NCBI RefSeq assembly: GCF_034043675.1
Contig: NZ_JAXCLA010000005.1
Coordinates: 186,001-250,000 of the forward strand
DNA length: 64,000 nucleotides
Direction of reading: 5' to 3'
DNA from: KK5 sp034043675
GTDB taxonomy: Bacteria > Pseudomonadota > Gammaproteobacteria > Burkholderiales > Burkholderiaceae_C
Part shown: piece after piece, positions 10,974 through 19,596 of the stretch
How the letters are laid out: every line of letters starts with the position of its first letter
Position numbering within the stretch: position 1 is the stretch's first letter
Notes under the pieces: model-generated
What the model was told of the DNA's origin: nothing
Databases searched by the model: none
The model's input: only the letters and a program-made list of their open reading frames with translations
Program-made: the position numbers and the translations under genes

Positions 10974-11016
10974 TAGAATCAATCACCGGGCCCAAATTTT
11001 GGACGCCCGGTTTTTT
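10974..11016 (+). promoter_or_regulatory. guaC promoter -10 and 5'-terminal attenuator-like hairpin
   Basis: TAGAAT at 10974-10979 is a good -10. A start of transcription about seven bases later would fall at the hairpin CCGGGC (10986-10991) / GCCCGG (11005-11010), followed by six T at 11011-11016. This is an intrinsic terminator in plus orientation 118 bp before guaC, with no plus-strand gene for 1.2 kb upstream. That suggests attenuation rather than termination of another gene. Region 10907-11133 holds nothing else I can identify. Confidence 0.5.
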
Positions 11017-11133
11017 ACGCCCGCACCTCTCCTTGCTGAGGGGCTTCGCCGGCGGACCGGTCTCCAAGTCAAGCGCTCGCAGCCCAGGCGGTGCACTGCA
11101 TGAACGCACCCCGACATTGCGACTTGAACCCAA

Positions 11134-12111
11134 ATGGAAATCTTCGACTACGACAACATCCTCCTGCTGCCACGCAAGTGCCGCGTGGAGAGTCGTTCCG
11201 ACTGCGACACCTCGATCGAGTTCGGCCCGCGCCGCTTCAAGCTGCCCGTCGTGCCCGCGAACATGAAGACGGTGCTGGACGAGCCGATCACAGAATGGCT
11301 CGCCGCCAACGGTTACTTCTACGTGATGCACCGCTTCGACCTGGACACGGTCGCCTACGCCAAGCAGATGCGCAGCAAGGGCCTGTTCGTCTCGATCAGC
11401 TCGGGCGTCAAGCCGGCTGACTACGCGATCATCGACCGCCTCGCGGCCGAGGGCGTGGGCGCCGACTACATCACCATCGACATCGCCCATGGCCATGCCG
11501 ACAGCGTGCAGCGCATGATCGCCCACATCAAGGAGAAACTGCCGAACACCTTCGTGATCGCCGGCAACGTGGGCACGCCCGAGGGCGTGATCGACCTGGA
11601 GAACTGGGGCGCCGACGCGACCAAGGTCGGCATCGGCCCGGGCAAGGTCTGCATCACGCGGCTGAAGACCGGCTTCGGCACCGGCGGCTGGCAGCTCTCG
11701 GCGCTGAAGTGGTGCGCCCGCGTGGCGACCAAGCCCATCGTCGCTGACGGCGGCATCCGCCACCATGGCGACATCGCCAAGAGCGTGCGCTTCGGCGCCT
11801 CGATGGTGATGATCGGCTCGCTGTTCGCCGGCCACGAGGAATCGCCCGGCAAGACGGTCGAGGTCGACGGCAAGCTGTTCAAGGAGTACTACGGTTCGGC
11901 CTCGGACTTCAACAAGGGCGAGTACAAGCACGTCGAAGGCAAGCGCATCCTGGAGCCGGTCAAGGGCAAGCTGGCGGACACGCTGCGCGAGATGGAAGAG
12001 GACGTGCAGAGCTCGGTGTCGTACGCCGGCGGCAAGACGCTGGCGGATCTGCGCAAGGTGAACTATGTGATCCTGGGCGGGGAAAACGCAGGGGAACACC
12101 TGTTCATGTGA
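11134..12111 (+). CDS. guaC: GMP reductase (GuaC2 type)
   Basis: Converts GMP to IMP with NADPH, feeding guanine nucleotides back to adenine synthesis. It has 325 residues, the length of the GuaC2 branch of the IMPDH/GMPR TIM-barrel family. The nucleophile is Cys173 in the loop GIGPGKVCITR, and the phosphate-binding GGI and GS motifs follow (VADGGIRHHGD, MIGSLFAG). There is no CBS domain, which argues against IMP dehydrogenase. ATG at 11134 lacks a clear Shine-Dalgarno (ACTTGAACCCAA upstream). Its 3' end overlaps the convergent histidine kinase by 8 bp. Confidence 0.93.
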   Translation: MEIFDYDNILLLPRKCRVESRSDCDTSIEFGPRRFKLPVVPANMKTVLDEPITEWLAANGYFYVMHRFDLDTVAYAKQMRSKGLFVSISSGVKPADYAIIDRLAAEGVGADYITIDIAHGHADSVQRMIAHIKEKLPNTFVIAGNVGTPEGVIDLENWGADATKVGIGPGKVCITRLKTGFGTGGWQLSALKWCARVATKPIVADGGIRHHGDIAKSVRFGASMVMIGSLFAGHEESPGKTVEVDGKLFKEYYGSASDFNKGEYKHVEGKRILEPVKGKLADTLREMEEDVQSSVSYAGGKTLADLRKVNYVILGGENAGEHLFM

Positions 12112-13159
12112 TCGGCAGGTTCAACGTCACTTCGAGTCCCGGAGTGACGTTGCGAATCTCCAAGCGGCCGCCATGTGCGGCCGCGATCATTTTGCAGAGG
12201 TTCAGGCCCAGGCCGACGCCGCCGTCGTTGCGGGTACGGGCCGCATCGGGCCGGAAGAACGGCTCGCCCAGGTGCTCCAGCGCCTCGGCCGGCACGCCCG
12301 GGCCGTGGTCGCGCACCGACAGCAGCAAGACCTGGCCCTCGCGGCGCAGCGAGACGATCACCGGCCCGCGCGAGGCATCGTTGTGGCGCTTCGCGTTCTC
12401 GACGAGATTGCGCAGCAGCAACTGCAACCGCAGCGGGTCGAGCTGCAGCAGCGGCAGGCCAGGCTCGATTTGGACGTCCACACCCTCCTGCGCCCTCACC
12501 AGCGCCGCCAGGTCCACCGCCTGCAGTTGCAACGCGCTGTGGCCCGCACCCAGGCGCTCGCTCTCCAGCAGCGCCTCGATCAGCACCCGCATCTCGCCCA
12601 GGTCCTTCAGCAGCGCATCGCGCGACGCGCCCTCCTCGATCAGTTCGGCATGCAGGCGTGCGCGAGTCAGCGGTGACCGCAACTCGTGGCTGATCGCCAG
12701 CAGCAGCGCGCGCTTGCCGTCCAGCATCGCCTGGATGTCGGTGGCCATGTCGTTGAAGCGGCGCGTCAGGTCGCCGATCTCGTCGTTGCCCAGCACCGGC
12801 ATGCGGAAGCCGAAATCGCCGCGGCCATAGGCCTGCGCCGCGCGGGCCAGCATGCGCAGCGGCCAGATCATCCGGCCGACGGCGGCGAAGGCCGCGCCGA
12901 GCACGAGCAGCAGCAGCGGCACGGCCCACAGCGCGTCGTAGTGGCCGTCGACCGCGCCGTAGACGATCAGGCTGCCCAGCACGGCCAGCAGGACGAAGGT
13001 GGCGATCAGCCGCGCGACCAGCGAGTACTTGAAGCGCGCATGGCCGTGGCGAACGCGGCGGTTCCAGTGCTGGTGCCACATCTCCTGGCGGCGGCGGTGC
13101 AGCTTCTTCAGCACCGCCAGCTCTTCGGGCGTCAGCTCGTGCTTCAGGTGGTGTTTCAT
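12104..13159 (-). CDS. Sensor histidine kinase, cassette 1
   Basis: Membrane histidine kinase of 351 residues. The N-terminal 45 residues are cytosolic and rich in His and Arg (HWNRRVRHGHARF). Two membrane helices, at about 47-70 and 78-98, are separated by under ten residues, so there is essentially no periplasmic sensor domain. HAMP follows (about 99-150), then the HisKA site His158 in AISHELRSPLTR, and the ATPase boxes NLVENAKRHND, DHGPGVP and GVGLGLNLCK. It overlaps the response regulator by ATGA and is probably its partner. A signal from inside the cell or the membrane is more likely than a periplasmic ligand. Confidence 0.9.
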   Translation of the reverse strand: MKHHLKHELTPEELAVLKKLHRRRQEMWHQHWNRRVRHGHARFKYSLVARLIATFVLLAVLGSLIVYGAVDGHYDALWAVPLLLLVLGAAFAAVGRMIWPLRMLARAAQAYGRGDFGFRMPVLGNDEIGDLTRRFNDMATDIQAMLDGKRALLLAISHELRSPLTRARLHAELIEEGASRDALLKDLGEMRVLIEALLESERLGAGHSALQLQAVDLAALVRAQEGVDVQIEPGLPLLQLDPLRLQLLLRNLVENAKRHNDASRGPVIVSLRREGQVLLLSVRDHGPGVPAEALEHLGEPFFRPDAARTRNDGGVGLGLNLCKMIAAAHGGRLEIRNVTPGLEVTLNLPIT

Positions 13160-13863
13160 GGCGTGGGCATGGACTTGGCCGGCAGCGCGAAGCAGTAGCC
13201 GGCATTGCGCAAGGTCTTCAGCGCTTCCAGCGGCTCCAGCTTCTTGCGGATGCGGCTGACGAGGATGTCGACGGCACGGGTGAACAGTTCTGCCTCCTGG
13301 CCGCGCAGCGCGTTCAGGATCTCGTCGCGGCTGAACACGCGGCCAGGCTCGCGGGCCAGCATCAGCACCAGTTCGTACTCGGTGCTGGTCAGCTCGACCA
13401 GGCCGCTGGCGGTCTTCACCTCGCGGCGCACCGGGTCGATCGTCAGGCCATCGAAGCTGAGACCCGTCGGTGTCGGGACCGGCGCGAAGCGGGTGCGCCG
13501 CAGGATGGTCTGCAGCCGCGCCGCGAGTTCGCGCGGCTCGAAGGGCTTGGCGAGATAGTCGTCCGCGCCGAGTTCCAGGCCGACGACGCGGTCGGTCAGG
13601 TCGCCGCGGGCGGTCAGCATCAGCACCGGCAACTGCGACAAATACGGTTCCCCAGCAGCACGCAGCCGCTTGCAGAACTCGAAGCCGTCCATCTCGGGCA
13701 GCATGCCGTCGAGGATCAGCGCGTCGAAGCGTTCGGCGGCGAGGCGCTTCATGGCCTCGCTGGGCCGCACGACCTGCTGCAGCTCGAAGTCGAAGCGCTT
13801 CAGGTACTGGCCCAGCGGTGGGCCCAGCGCCTCGTCGTCGTCGAGCAGCAGCAGGCGATGCAT
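13156..13863 (-). CDS. OmpR-family response regulator, cassette 1
   Basis: A 235-residue DNA-binding response regulator. The receiver domain is complete: acidic cluster D8-D10, phospho-acceptor D52 (ALILDGMLPEMDG), Thr84 and Lys106 (AKPFEP). A winged helix with RAVDILVSRIRKKLE follows. The start at 13863 gives a normal receiver; upstream residues of the open frame are not needed. It overlaps the kinase start by 4 bp and lies 4 bp after the Spy-like gene, so the three form one operon. Targets are unknown; by analogy with CpxR it may control the Spy-like gene. Confidence 0.93.
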   Translation of the reverse strand: MHRLLLLDDDEALGPPLGQYLKRFDFELQQVVRPSEAMKRLAAERFDALILDGMLPEMDGFEFCKRLRAAGEPYLSQLPVLMLTARGDLTDRVVGLELGADDYLAKPFEPRELAARLQTILRRTRFAPVPTPTGLSFDGLTIDPVRREVKTASGLVELTSTEYELVLMLAREPGRVFSRDEILNALRGQEAELFTRAVDILVSRIRKKLEPLEALKTLRNAGYCFALPAKSMPTP

Positions 13864-13867
13864 TGCT

Positions 13868-14290
13868 TTACGAGAAGCGGCGCGAGCGGGTGCGCAGCAG
13901 GAAGCGCAGCGCCTGCTTCTGCTCGGCGTCGAGGCTGTCGAAGAAATCGCCGGCGGCATTGATGAGGCCGGGGCCGGCGGCGCGGATCGCTTCGACACGC
14001 GAGTCCAGCAATTGCTGCGCGGTGGCGCGGTCAAAGCTCTCGCCGCCCAGCAGATTCTTCAGGGAGTCCGGCAGGCCGGATTTCATCGCGGCGCGCTGGG
14101 CCTGCGCGTCCTTCAGCAAGGCGGCGAGCAGTTCCTGCTGCTTGTCGTTCAGGTCGAGCTTGCCACTGGCGCGGGCCACGATGAATTCGAGGAACTCTGC
14201 GGGATCTCCACGATGGTGACGATGGCCGCCGAAGTGATGGCCGAAATGGTGATGATCGCGAAAGGAGCGAAAGGGGTTCATGAAACGCAT
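13868..14290 (-). CDS. Spy/CpxP-like protein without signal peptide, His-rich, cassette 1
   Basis: A 140-residue helical protein with Spy/CpxP-type LTxxQ-like repeats (LDLNDKQQELLAAL and LDAEQKQALRFLL). CpxP and Spy are periplasmic chaperones or kinase modulators. This one begins MRFMNPFRSFRDHHHFGHHF and has no hydrophobic stretch able to act as signal peptide or membrane anchor. Its first 33 residues hold about ten histidines. The start at 14290 is backed by AGGA nine bases upstream; even longer starts add no signal sequence. It is first gene of the cassette, 4 bp before the regulator. A cytosolic metal-binding modulator of the kinase is a reasonable but unproven idea. Confidence 0.65.
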   Translation of the reverse strand: MRFMNPFRSFRDHHHFGHHFGGHRHHRGDPAEFLEFIVARASGKLDLNDKQQELLAALLKDAQAQRAAMKSGLPDSLKNLLGGESFDRATAQQLLDSRVEAIRAAGPGLINAAGDFFDSLDAEQKQALRFLLRTRSRRFS

Positions 14291-14403
14291 GGGGATTAGT
14301 CCTGTTGGTTGATGGCCAGGAACGTCCTGTCCATGGGTTCCCATGATTCCGCCTTCACCCCTTCCAAGCATCTCGTCGCCGTATCGTCGTTTTTCGTTTT
14401 GTT

Positions 14404-15531
14404 TCAGCCCAGGCGGTCCAGCGCCTGCTTCAGGCGGGCGACGGCGCCGTCCACGTCCTTCAGCTTGTCCAGCCCGAACAGGCCGAGGCGGAAGCTCTTG
14501 TAGTCCGGGCCTTCATCGCAAGCCAGCGGCACGCCGGCGGCGATCTGCAGGCCCTGCGCGGCGAAGGCCGAGCCCTTGTGCCAGTCGTCCTTCGCCGTGT
14601 AGCTGACGACGACGCCCGGTGCCTCGAAGCCCGGCGCGGCGACGCTAGCAATGCCACGCTCGGCCAGCAGCGCGCGCACGCGCCGGCCCAGCTCGAACTG
14701 AGCCTCGCGGCCCTTGTCGAAGCCGAATTCGCGCATCTCGTTCATCGCGTCGCGCAGGAACAGCAGGCCGTCGGTCGGCAAGGTGGCGTGGTACGCGTGG
14801 GCACCCGCCTCGTAGGTCTGCATGATCGAGAGCCACTTCTTCAGGTCGAGGCTGAAGCTGTCGCTGGTGGTCGATTCAAGCTTCTCGAGCGCGCGCTCGC
14901 CGAGCATGATCAGACCCGCGCAGGGCGTGCCGCTCCAGCCCTTCTGCGGCGCGCTGACCAGCACGTCGATGCCGATGGTCTGCATGTCCACCCAGGCAGC
15001 GCCGGAGGCCACGCAGTCCAGCACCAGCAGGCCGCCGACGGCGCGCACCGCCTCGGCCATCGCCTTCAGGTAGTCGTCGGGCAGCAGCATGCCGGAGGCC
15101 GTCTCGACGTGCGGGCAGAACACGACCTGCGGCTTCTCGCGCCCGATCGCCTCGACCACTTCCTCGATCGGCGCCGCCGCGAACGGCTCCTGCGCGCCCG
15201 GCTTGGCGCGCCGGGCCTTGTGCACGCTGATGTCGGTGCTCATGCGGCCGGCCTCGATGATCTGCGTCCAACGGTAGCTGAACCAGCCGTTGCGCACGAT
15301 CAGCACCTTCTGGCCCTGGACGAACTGCCGCGCCACCGACTCCATGCCGGTGCTGCCGCTGCCGGGCACGATGGCCACGGCCTTGGCCTTGTAGACCTCC
15401 TTCAGCGTGGCGGAGATGTCGCGCATCACCTGCTGGAAGCGCTTGGACATGTGGTTCAGGCTGCGGTCGGTGTAGACGACCGAGTATTCGAGCAGGCCGT
15501 CGGGATCGACGTCGGGGCGCAGGGCGGGCAT
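14404..15531 (-). CDS. Class V aminotransferase (alanine-glyoxylate aminotransferase-like)
   Basis: A 375-residue fold-type I PLP enzyme of the alanine/serine-glyoxylate aminotransferase group. The PLP lysine is K197 in SAPQKGWSGTP and the ring-binding Asp is D172 in LDCVASGAAW; PGSGSTGMES forms the phosphate-binding loop. It likely moves an amino group between an amino acid and glyoxylate or pyruvate in the cytosol. Start 15531 has AGGAG 9 bases upstream; a longer frame to 15579 is unsupported. It is divergent from valS with 101 bp between. Substrates cannot be read from sequence alone; a related phosphonate or cysteine-metabolising role is possible. Confidence 0.85.
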   Translation of the reverse strand: MPALRPDVDPDGLLEYSVVYTDRSLNHMSKRFQQVMRDISATLKEVYKAKAVAIVPGSGSTGMESVARQFVQGQKVLIVRNGWFSYRWTQIIEAGRMSTDISVHKARRAKPGAQEPFAAAPIEEVVEAIGREKPQVVFCPHVETASGMLLPDDYLKAMAEAVRAVGGLLVLDCVASGAAWVDMQTIGIDVLVSAPQKGWSGTPCAGLIMLGERALEKLESTTSDSFSLDLKKWLSIMQTYEAGAHAYHATLPTDGLLFLRDAMNEMREFGFDKGREAQFELGRRVRALLAERGIASVAAPGFEAPGVVVSYTAKDDWHKGSAFAAQGLQIAAGVPLACDEGPDYKSFRLGLFGLDKLKDVDGAVARLKQALDRLG

Positions 15532-15585
15532 GGCGAAAGTCTCCTGTTGTGCTTGATGAAGCAATGGGCCTCGCCCCATGGTATC

Positions 15586-15591
15586 TACAAT
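15586..15591 (+). promoter_or_regulatory. -10 element (TACAAT) of valS
   Basis: TACAATCGCCCCTCC starts here, 41 bp before the valS ATG. The block ACAATCGCCC is shared with the galU and trpS upstream regions. No convincing -35. Confidence 0.45.
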
Positions 15592-15632
15592 CGCCCCTCC
15601 TCCGCCGCGCCGACCGAACGAACCCTTTTGTC

Positions 15633-18491
15633 ATGACCGAACTCGCCAAGTCCTTCGAACCCGCCGCCCTGGAAGCCCACTGGGGCCCGCTGTGGGAATC
15701 CCTCGGCCTCTACAAGCCGACGCTGGACGTCTCGAAGGAATCGTTCTGCATCCAGCTGCCGCCGCCGAACGTCACCGGCACGCTGCACATGGGCCATGCG
15801 TTCAACCAGACGATCATGGACTCGCTGACGCGCTACCACCGGATGCGCGGCCACAACACGCTGTGGGTGCCCGGCACGGACCACGCCGGCATCGCCACGC
15901 AGATCGTCGTGGAGCGCCAGTTGCAGGAGAAGGGCCAGACCCGCCACGACCTCGGCCGCAAGAACTTCGTCGCGCGCGTCTGGGACTGGAAGCAGGAGTC
16001 CGGCAACACGATCACCCGCCAGATGCGCCGCATGGGCGACAGCGTCTCGTGGGAGCACGAGTACTTCACGATGGACGAGAAGCTCTCGAAGGTCGTGAAC
16101 GAGACCTTCGTGCGCCTGTTCGACGAAGGCCTGATCTACCGCGGCACGCGCCTGGTGAACTGGGACCCGGTGCTGAAGTCGGCCGTGTCCGAGCTGGAGG
16201 TGAACAGCGAGGAGGAGGACGGCTTCCTCTGGCACATCCGGTATCCGCTGGTGGATGAAGACGGCAGCCTCAAGGCTGCCTTGGGCATCGACTCGCTGGT
16301 TGTCGCCACGACGCGGCCCGAGACGATGCTGGGCGACGTGGCCGTGATGGTCCACCCCGAGGACGAACGCTACGCCGCGCTGGTCGGCAAGCAGGTAAAG
16401 CTGCCGCTGACGGACCGCGCGATCCCGGTGATCGCCGACGACTACGTGGACCGCGAGTTCGGCACCGGCGTCGTCAAGGTTACGCCGGCGCATGATGTCA
16501 ACGACTATGCAGTGGGCCAGCGCCACGGCCTGCCGATGATCGGCGTGCTGTCGCTGGACGCCACGATCAATGACGAGGCGCCCGAGGTCTACCGCGGGCT
16601 GGACCGCTTCGTCGCGCGCAAGCGCGTCGTCGCCGACCTGGACGCGCTGGGCCTGCTGGTGGAGACCAAGAAGCACAAGCTGATGGTGCCGCGCTGCGAG
16701 CGCACCGGCCAGGTGATCGAGCCAATGCTGACCGCGCAGTGGTTTGTCGCCACGACCAAGCCCGGCAGCGACGGCAAGAGCATCGCGCAGAAGGCGATCG
16801 ACGTCGTCGCCGACGGTTCGGTCAAGTTCTACCCCGAGCAATGGGTGAACACCTACAACCACTGGATGAACAACATCCAGGACTGGTGCATCTCGCGCCA
16901 GCTCTGGTGGGGCCACCAGATCCCGGCCTGGTACGGCACGGACGGCGAGCTGTTCGTCGCCCGCAACGAGGACGAGGCCCGCGCCCGCGCCAAGGCGGCC
17001 GGCTACCTGGGCGAGCTGACGCGCGACGAAGACGTGCTGGACACCTGGTACTCGTCAGCCCTGGTGCCGTTCTCGACGCTGGGCTGGCCGGAGCAGACCG
17101 TCGAGCAGGATCTGTTCCTGCCCTCCTCCGTGCTGGTCACGGGCTACGACATCATCTTCTTCTGGGTCGCCCGGATGATCATGATGACGACCCACTTCAC
17201 CGGCAAGGTGCCGTTCAAGCACGTCTACATCCACGGCCTGGTGCGCGACTCGCAGGGCCAGAAGATGAGCAAGAGCGAGGGCAACGTGCTCGACCCGGTC
17301 GACCTGATCGACGGCATCGAGCTGGCCCCGCTGCTGGACAAGCGTACGACCGGCCTGCGCCGCCCCGAGACCGCGCCCAAGGTCCGCAAGGCGACCGAGA
17401 AGGAATTCCCGGACGGCATCCCCGGCTTCGGCGCCGATGCGCTGCGCTTCACCTTCGCCTCGCTGGCGACGCTGGGCCGCAACATCAACTTCGACTCGAA
17501 GCGCTGCGAGGGCTATCGCAATTTCTGCAACAAGCTCTGGAACGCGACCCGCTTCGTGCTGATGAACACCGAGGGCCAGGACTGCGGCCTGCTGGAGCAC
17601 ACGAAGGAGCAATGCGCGCCCGGCGGCGAGTTCCACGGCTACATGAGCTTCAGCCAAGCCGACCGCTGGATCACCAGCGAGCTGCAGAAGGTCGAGATGG
17701 CCGTGGCCCAGGGCTTCGCCGACTACCGGCTCGACAACGTCGCCAACGCGATCTACGCCTTCGTCTGGGATGAGTACTGTGACTGGTACCTGGAGATCGC
17801 CAAGGTGCAGATCCAGAACGGTACCGAGGCTCAGCAGCGCGCCACGCGTCGTACGCTGATCCGCGTGCTGGAGACGATCCTGCGCCTGCTGCACCCGATC
17901 GCGCCCTTCATCACCGAGGAGCTGTGGCAGACGGTGGCGCCGATCGCCGGCCGCAAGACCAGCGACTACCTCACCGCCGCCGCCTACCCGGTGGCCCAGC
18001 CAGACCGCATCGATGAGAAAGCAATCGCTTGGGTCGATCAACTGAAGCAGGTCGTCGGCGTCTGCCGCAGCCTGCGCGGCGAGATGAACCTGAGCCCGGC
18101 CGAGCGGGTGCCGCTGCTGGTGGGCGGCGACACCCGTTTCCTGGCCGAGGCCGCACCGATCCTGAAGGCGCTGGCCAAGCTCAGCGACGTGCAGATCCTC
18201 GACGACGCGGCCTTCGCCACGGCCAGCGCGACGGCACCGGTGCTGGTGCACGGCGCGGCGCGATTGGCGCTGCACGTGGAGATCGACGTCGCGGCCGAAA
18301 CGGCACGACTGACGAAGGAAATCGACCGCCTGAGCGGCGAGATCACCAAGGCCGAGGCCAAGCTCGGCAACGAAAGCTTCGTCGCTCGTGCGCCGGAAGC
18401 CGTGGTCGCGCAGGAGCGTCAGCGCGTCGCTGATTTCAGCAACACCGTGACGCGCTTGCGCGCGCAGTTAAATCAGTTGCTGGCCCGCTGA
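15633..18491 (+). CDS. valS: Valyl-tRNA synthetase
   Basis: Charges tRNA-Val in the cytosol. It has 952 residues, the usual bacterial length. The class I signature HMGH is at residues 52-55 (PPNVTGTLHMGH) and KMSKS at 544-548. Between them lies the editing domain; the anticodon-binding domain and a C-terminal coiled coil (about residues 880-950, rich in Glu, Lys and Leu) follow. The start MTELAKSFEP was preferred over the upstream frame to 15549, which would run through the promoter. It is probably monocistronic: the next gene is convergent and 7 bp away. Confidence 0.97.
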   Translation: MTELAKSFEPAALEAHWGPLWESLGLYKPTLDVSKESFCIQLPPPNVTGTLHMGHAFNQTIMDSLTRYHRMRGHNTLWVPGTDHAGIATQIVVERQLQEKGQTRHDLGRKNFVARVWDWKQESGNTITRQMRRMGDSVSWEHEYFTMDEKLSKVVNETFVRLFDEGLIYRGTRLVNWDPVLKSAVSELEVNSEEEDGFLWHIRYPLVDEDGSLKAALGIDSLVVATTRPETMLGDVAVMVHPEDERYAALVGKQVKLPLTDRAIPVIADDYVDREFGTGVVKVTPAHDVNDYAVGQRHGLPMIGVLSLDATINDEAPEVYRGLDRFVARKRVVADLDALGLLVETKKHKLMVPRCERTGQVIEPMLTAQWFVATTKPGSDGKSIAQKAIDVVADGSVKFYPEQWVNTYNHWMNNIQDWCISRQLWWGHQIPAWYGTDGELFVARNEDEARARAKAAGYLGELTRDEDVLDTWYSSALVPFSTLGWPEQTVEQDLFLPSSVLVTGYDIIFFWVARMIMMTTHFTGKVPFKHVYIHGLVRDSQGQKMSKSEGNVLDPVDLIDGIELAPLLDKRTTGLRRPETAPKVRKATEKEFPDGIPGFGADALRFTFASLATLGRNINFDSKRCEGYRNFCNKLWNATRFVLMNTEGQDCGLLEHTKEQCAPGGEFHGYMSFSQADRWITSELQKVEMAVAQGFADYRLDNVANAIYAFVWDEYCDWYLEIAKVQIQNGTEAQQRATRRTLIRVLETILRLLHPIAPFITEELWQTVAPIAGRKTSDYLTAAAYPVAQPDRIDEKAIAWVDQLKQVVGVCRSLRGEMNLSPAERVPLLVGGDTRFLAEAAPILKALAKLSDVQILDDAAFATASATAPVLVHGAARLALHVEIDVAAETARLTKEIDRLSGEITKAEAKLGNESFVARAPEAVVAQERQRVADFSNTVTRLRAQLNQLLAR

Positions 18492-18498
18492 CGCGGGC

Positions 18499-19476
18499 TC
18501 AGCGCCACCGTGGCTCGCCTGAAGGATCAGTTAGCCCGGCTGGCGCGGTAGACCGGAACTCAGGCGCCGCCTCGCGCGGCGTGTTGAGCAACTCGTCGAT
18601 GCGCCGAGCCACGCCCCAGGCGGCGCGCGTGCGCGACTCGCGCGTAGTGCTCGCCAGGCGCGGCGTCACCTGCAGGCCTGGCGCCGCCGCGAGCGGCCGG
18701 CCGGCTTCGAGCCATCCCGGCTCCAGGCTGTCGAACCAGGCCGCCAGCACGCGGCCGCTGCCCAGCGCTTCGGCCAGCGCGGATTCGTCGAACACGGCCG
18801 AGTGCGCGATGCTGACGATCACCTGGCCCTGGCGCGCAAAGCCCAGCACCCGCTCGCCGATCAGCCCGCGATAGCGGGTGAAATACGGCAGCTGCACGCT
18901 GACGCCCTCGCACTGCTCCATCAACTCGTGCAGCGGCAAGGGCTCGATGCCCCACTGTGCCCAGACCGGATCGCTCTGATGCAGGCTCGGGTCATAGCCG
19001 ACGACGCGGGTGCCGAACACCGGCAGCAACTGCGCCAGCGCACGCGACGCCGGCGACAGGCCGATGAGGCCCACGGTGACGCAGCCCAGTTCGCGGCCGA
19101 CCCACATGCCGTCGCTGGCCTGCACCGGCACGCGCCGCAGCATCGCCAGCAAGGCACCGATGGCGAACTCCGCTTCCGCGCTGGCGGTGGCCGTCGCGCT
19201 GCGGATCACTTCCACGCGAGCGGCACGGCAGGCTTCCAGATCGATGTTCTCGCCACCGGCGCTCATCCGGCCGACGACGCGCAGCTTGGGCGCCGAGCGC
19301 AGCAGGGCCACGTCCACGGCCACGGCGGGCGGCAGGATCAGCGCCTGCACCTGATGGAGCGCCTCGCGCAGGCGGGCTGGCTCATGCGCAAGTTCGGGAA
19401 CGAGGCTGACGGTGTGGCGCTCGGACAGCCACTGCAGCACGTCCGCCTCCAGCGGCTCGAGGATCAGGAGGCTCAT
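18499..19476 (-). CDS. Degenerate D-2-hydroxyacid dehydrogenase family protein
   Basis: A 325-residue protein aligning along its length with phosphoglycerate/2-hydroxyacid dehydrogenases. Key positions are altered. The NAD loop normally GxGxxG reads G139-L-S-P-A-S144, so two glycines are lost. The substrate Arg of the VNxARGG motif is His225 (VSIAHSAVFDESAL), and the catalytic His of TPHxxxST is Arg273 (VTPRLASTTRES). The acid in DSLEP (E252) remains. Normal oxidoreductase activity is therefore doubtful, although the frame is intact and codon use is normal. Possibly a regulatory or binding pseudoenzyme. Divergent from galU, with 120 bp between. Confidence 0.75.
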   Translation of the reverse strand: MSLLILEPLEADVLQWLSERHTVSLVPELAHEPARLREALHQVQALILPPAVAVDVALLRSAPKLRVVGRMSAGGENIDLEACRAARVEVIRSATATASAEAEFAIGALLAMLRRVPVQASDGMWVGRELGCVTVGLIGLSPASRALAQLLPVFGTRVVGYDPSLHQSDPVWAQWGIEPLPLHELMEQCEGVSVQLPYFTRYRGLIGERVLGFARQGQVIVSIAHSAVFDESALAEALGSGRVLAAWFDSLEPGWLEAGRPLAAAPGLQVTPRLASTTRESRTRAAWGVARRIDELLNTPREAAPEFRSTAPAGLTDPSGEPRWR

Positions 19477-19535
19477 CGCACCAAGCTCGGAACGCCACCC
19501 GTGTAGGACACCGCCGCATCAGCGAGGAGCGGCTG

Positions 19536-19563
19536 TTGCACTGCACAAAGCTCATGCAACAAT
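19536..19563 (+). promoter_or_regulatory. galU promoter (TTGCAC-N16-AACAAT)
   Basis: TTGCAC at 19536-19541 and AACAAT at 19558-19563 are spaced by 16 bp, a plausible sigma-70 type promoter. It is followed by the CGCCC block seen before valS and trpS. The galU ATG lies 33 bp after it, without a clear Shine-Dalgarno. Confidence 0.5.
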
Positions 19564-19596
19564 CGCCCGACATCTTCCACTGCCGAGTTTCTTCTT

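Noticed and set aside
10907..11133. Purine riboswitch in the guaC leader
   Set aside because: Only one hairpin with a T-run is visible; I see no three-way junction or conserved aptamer core.
13471..14219. Plus-strand frames across the cassette 1 regulator and Spy-like genes
   Set aside because: Arg/Ser/Ala-rich shadow translations without ribosome sites.
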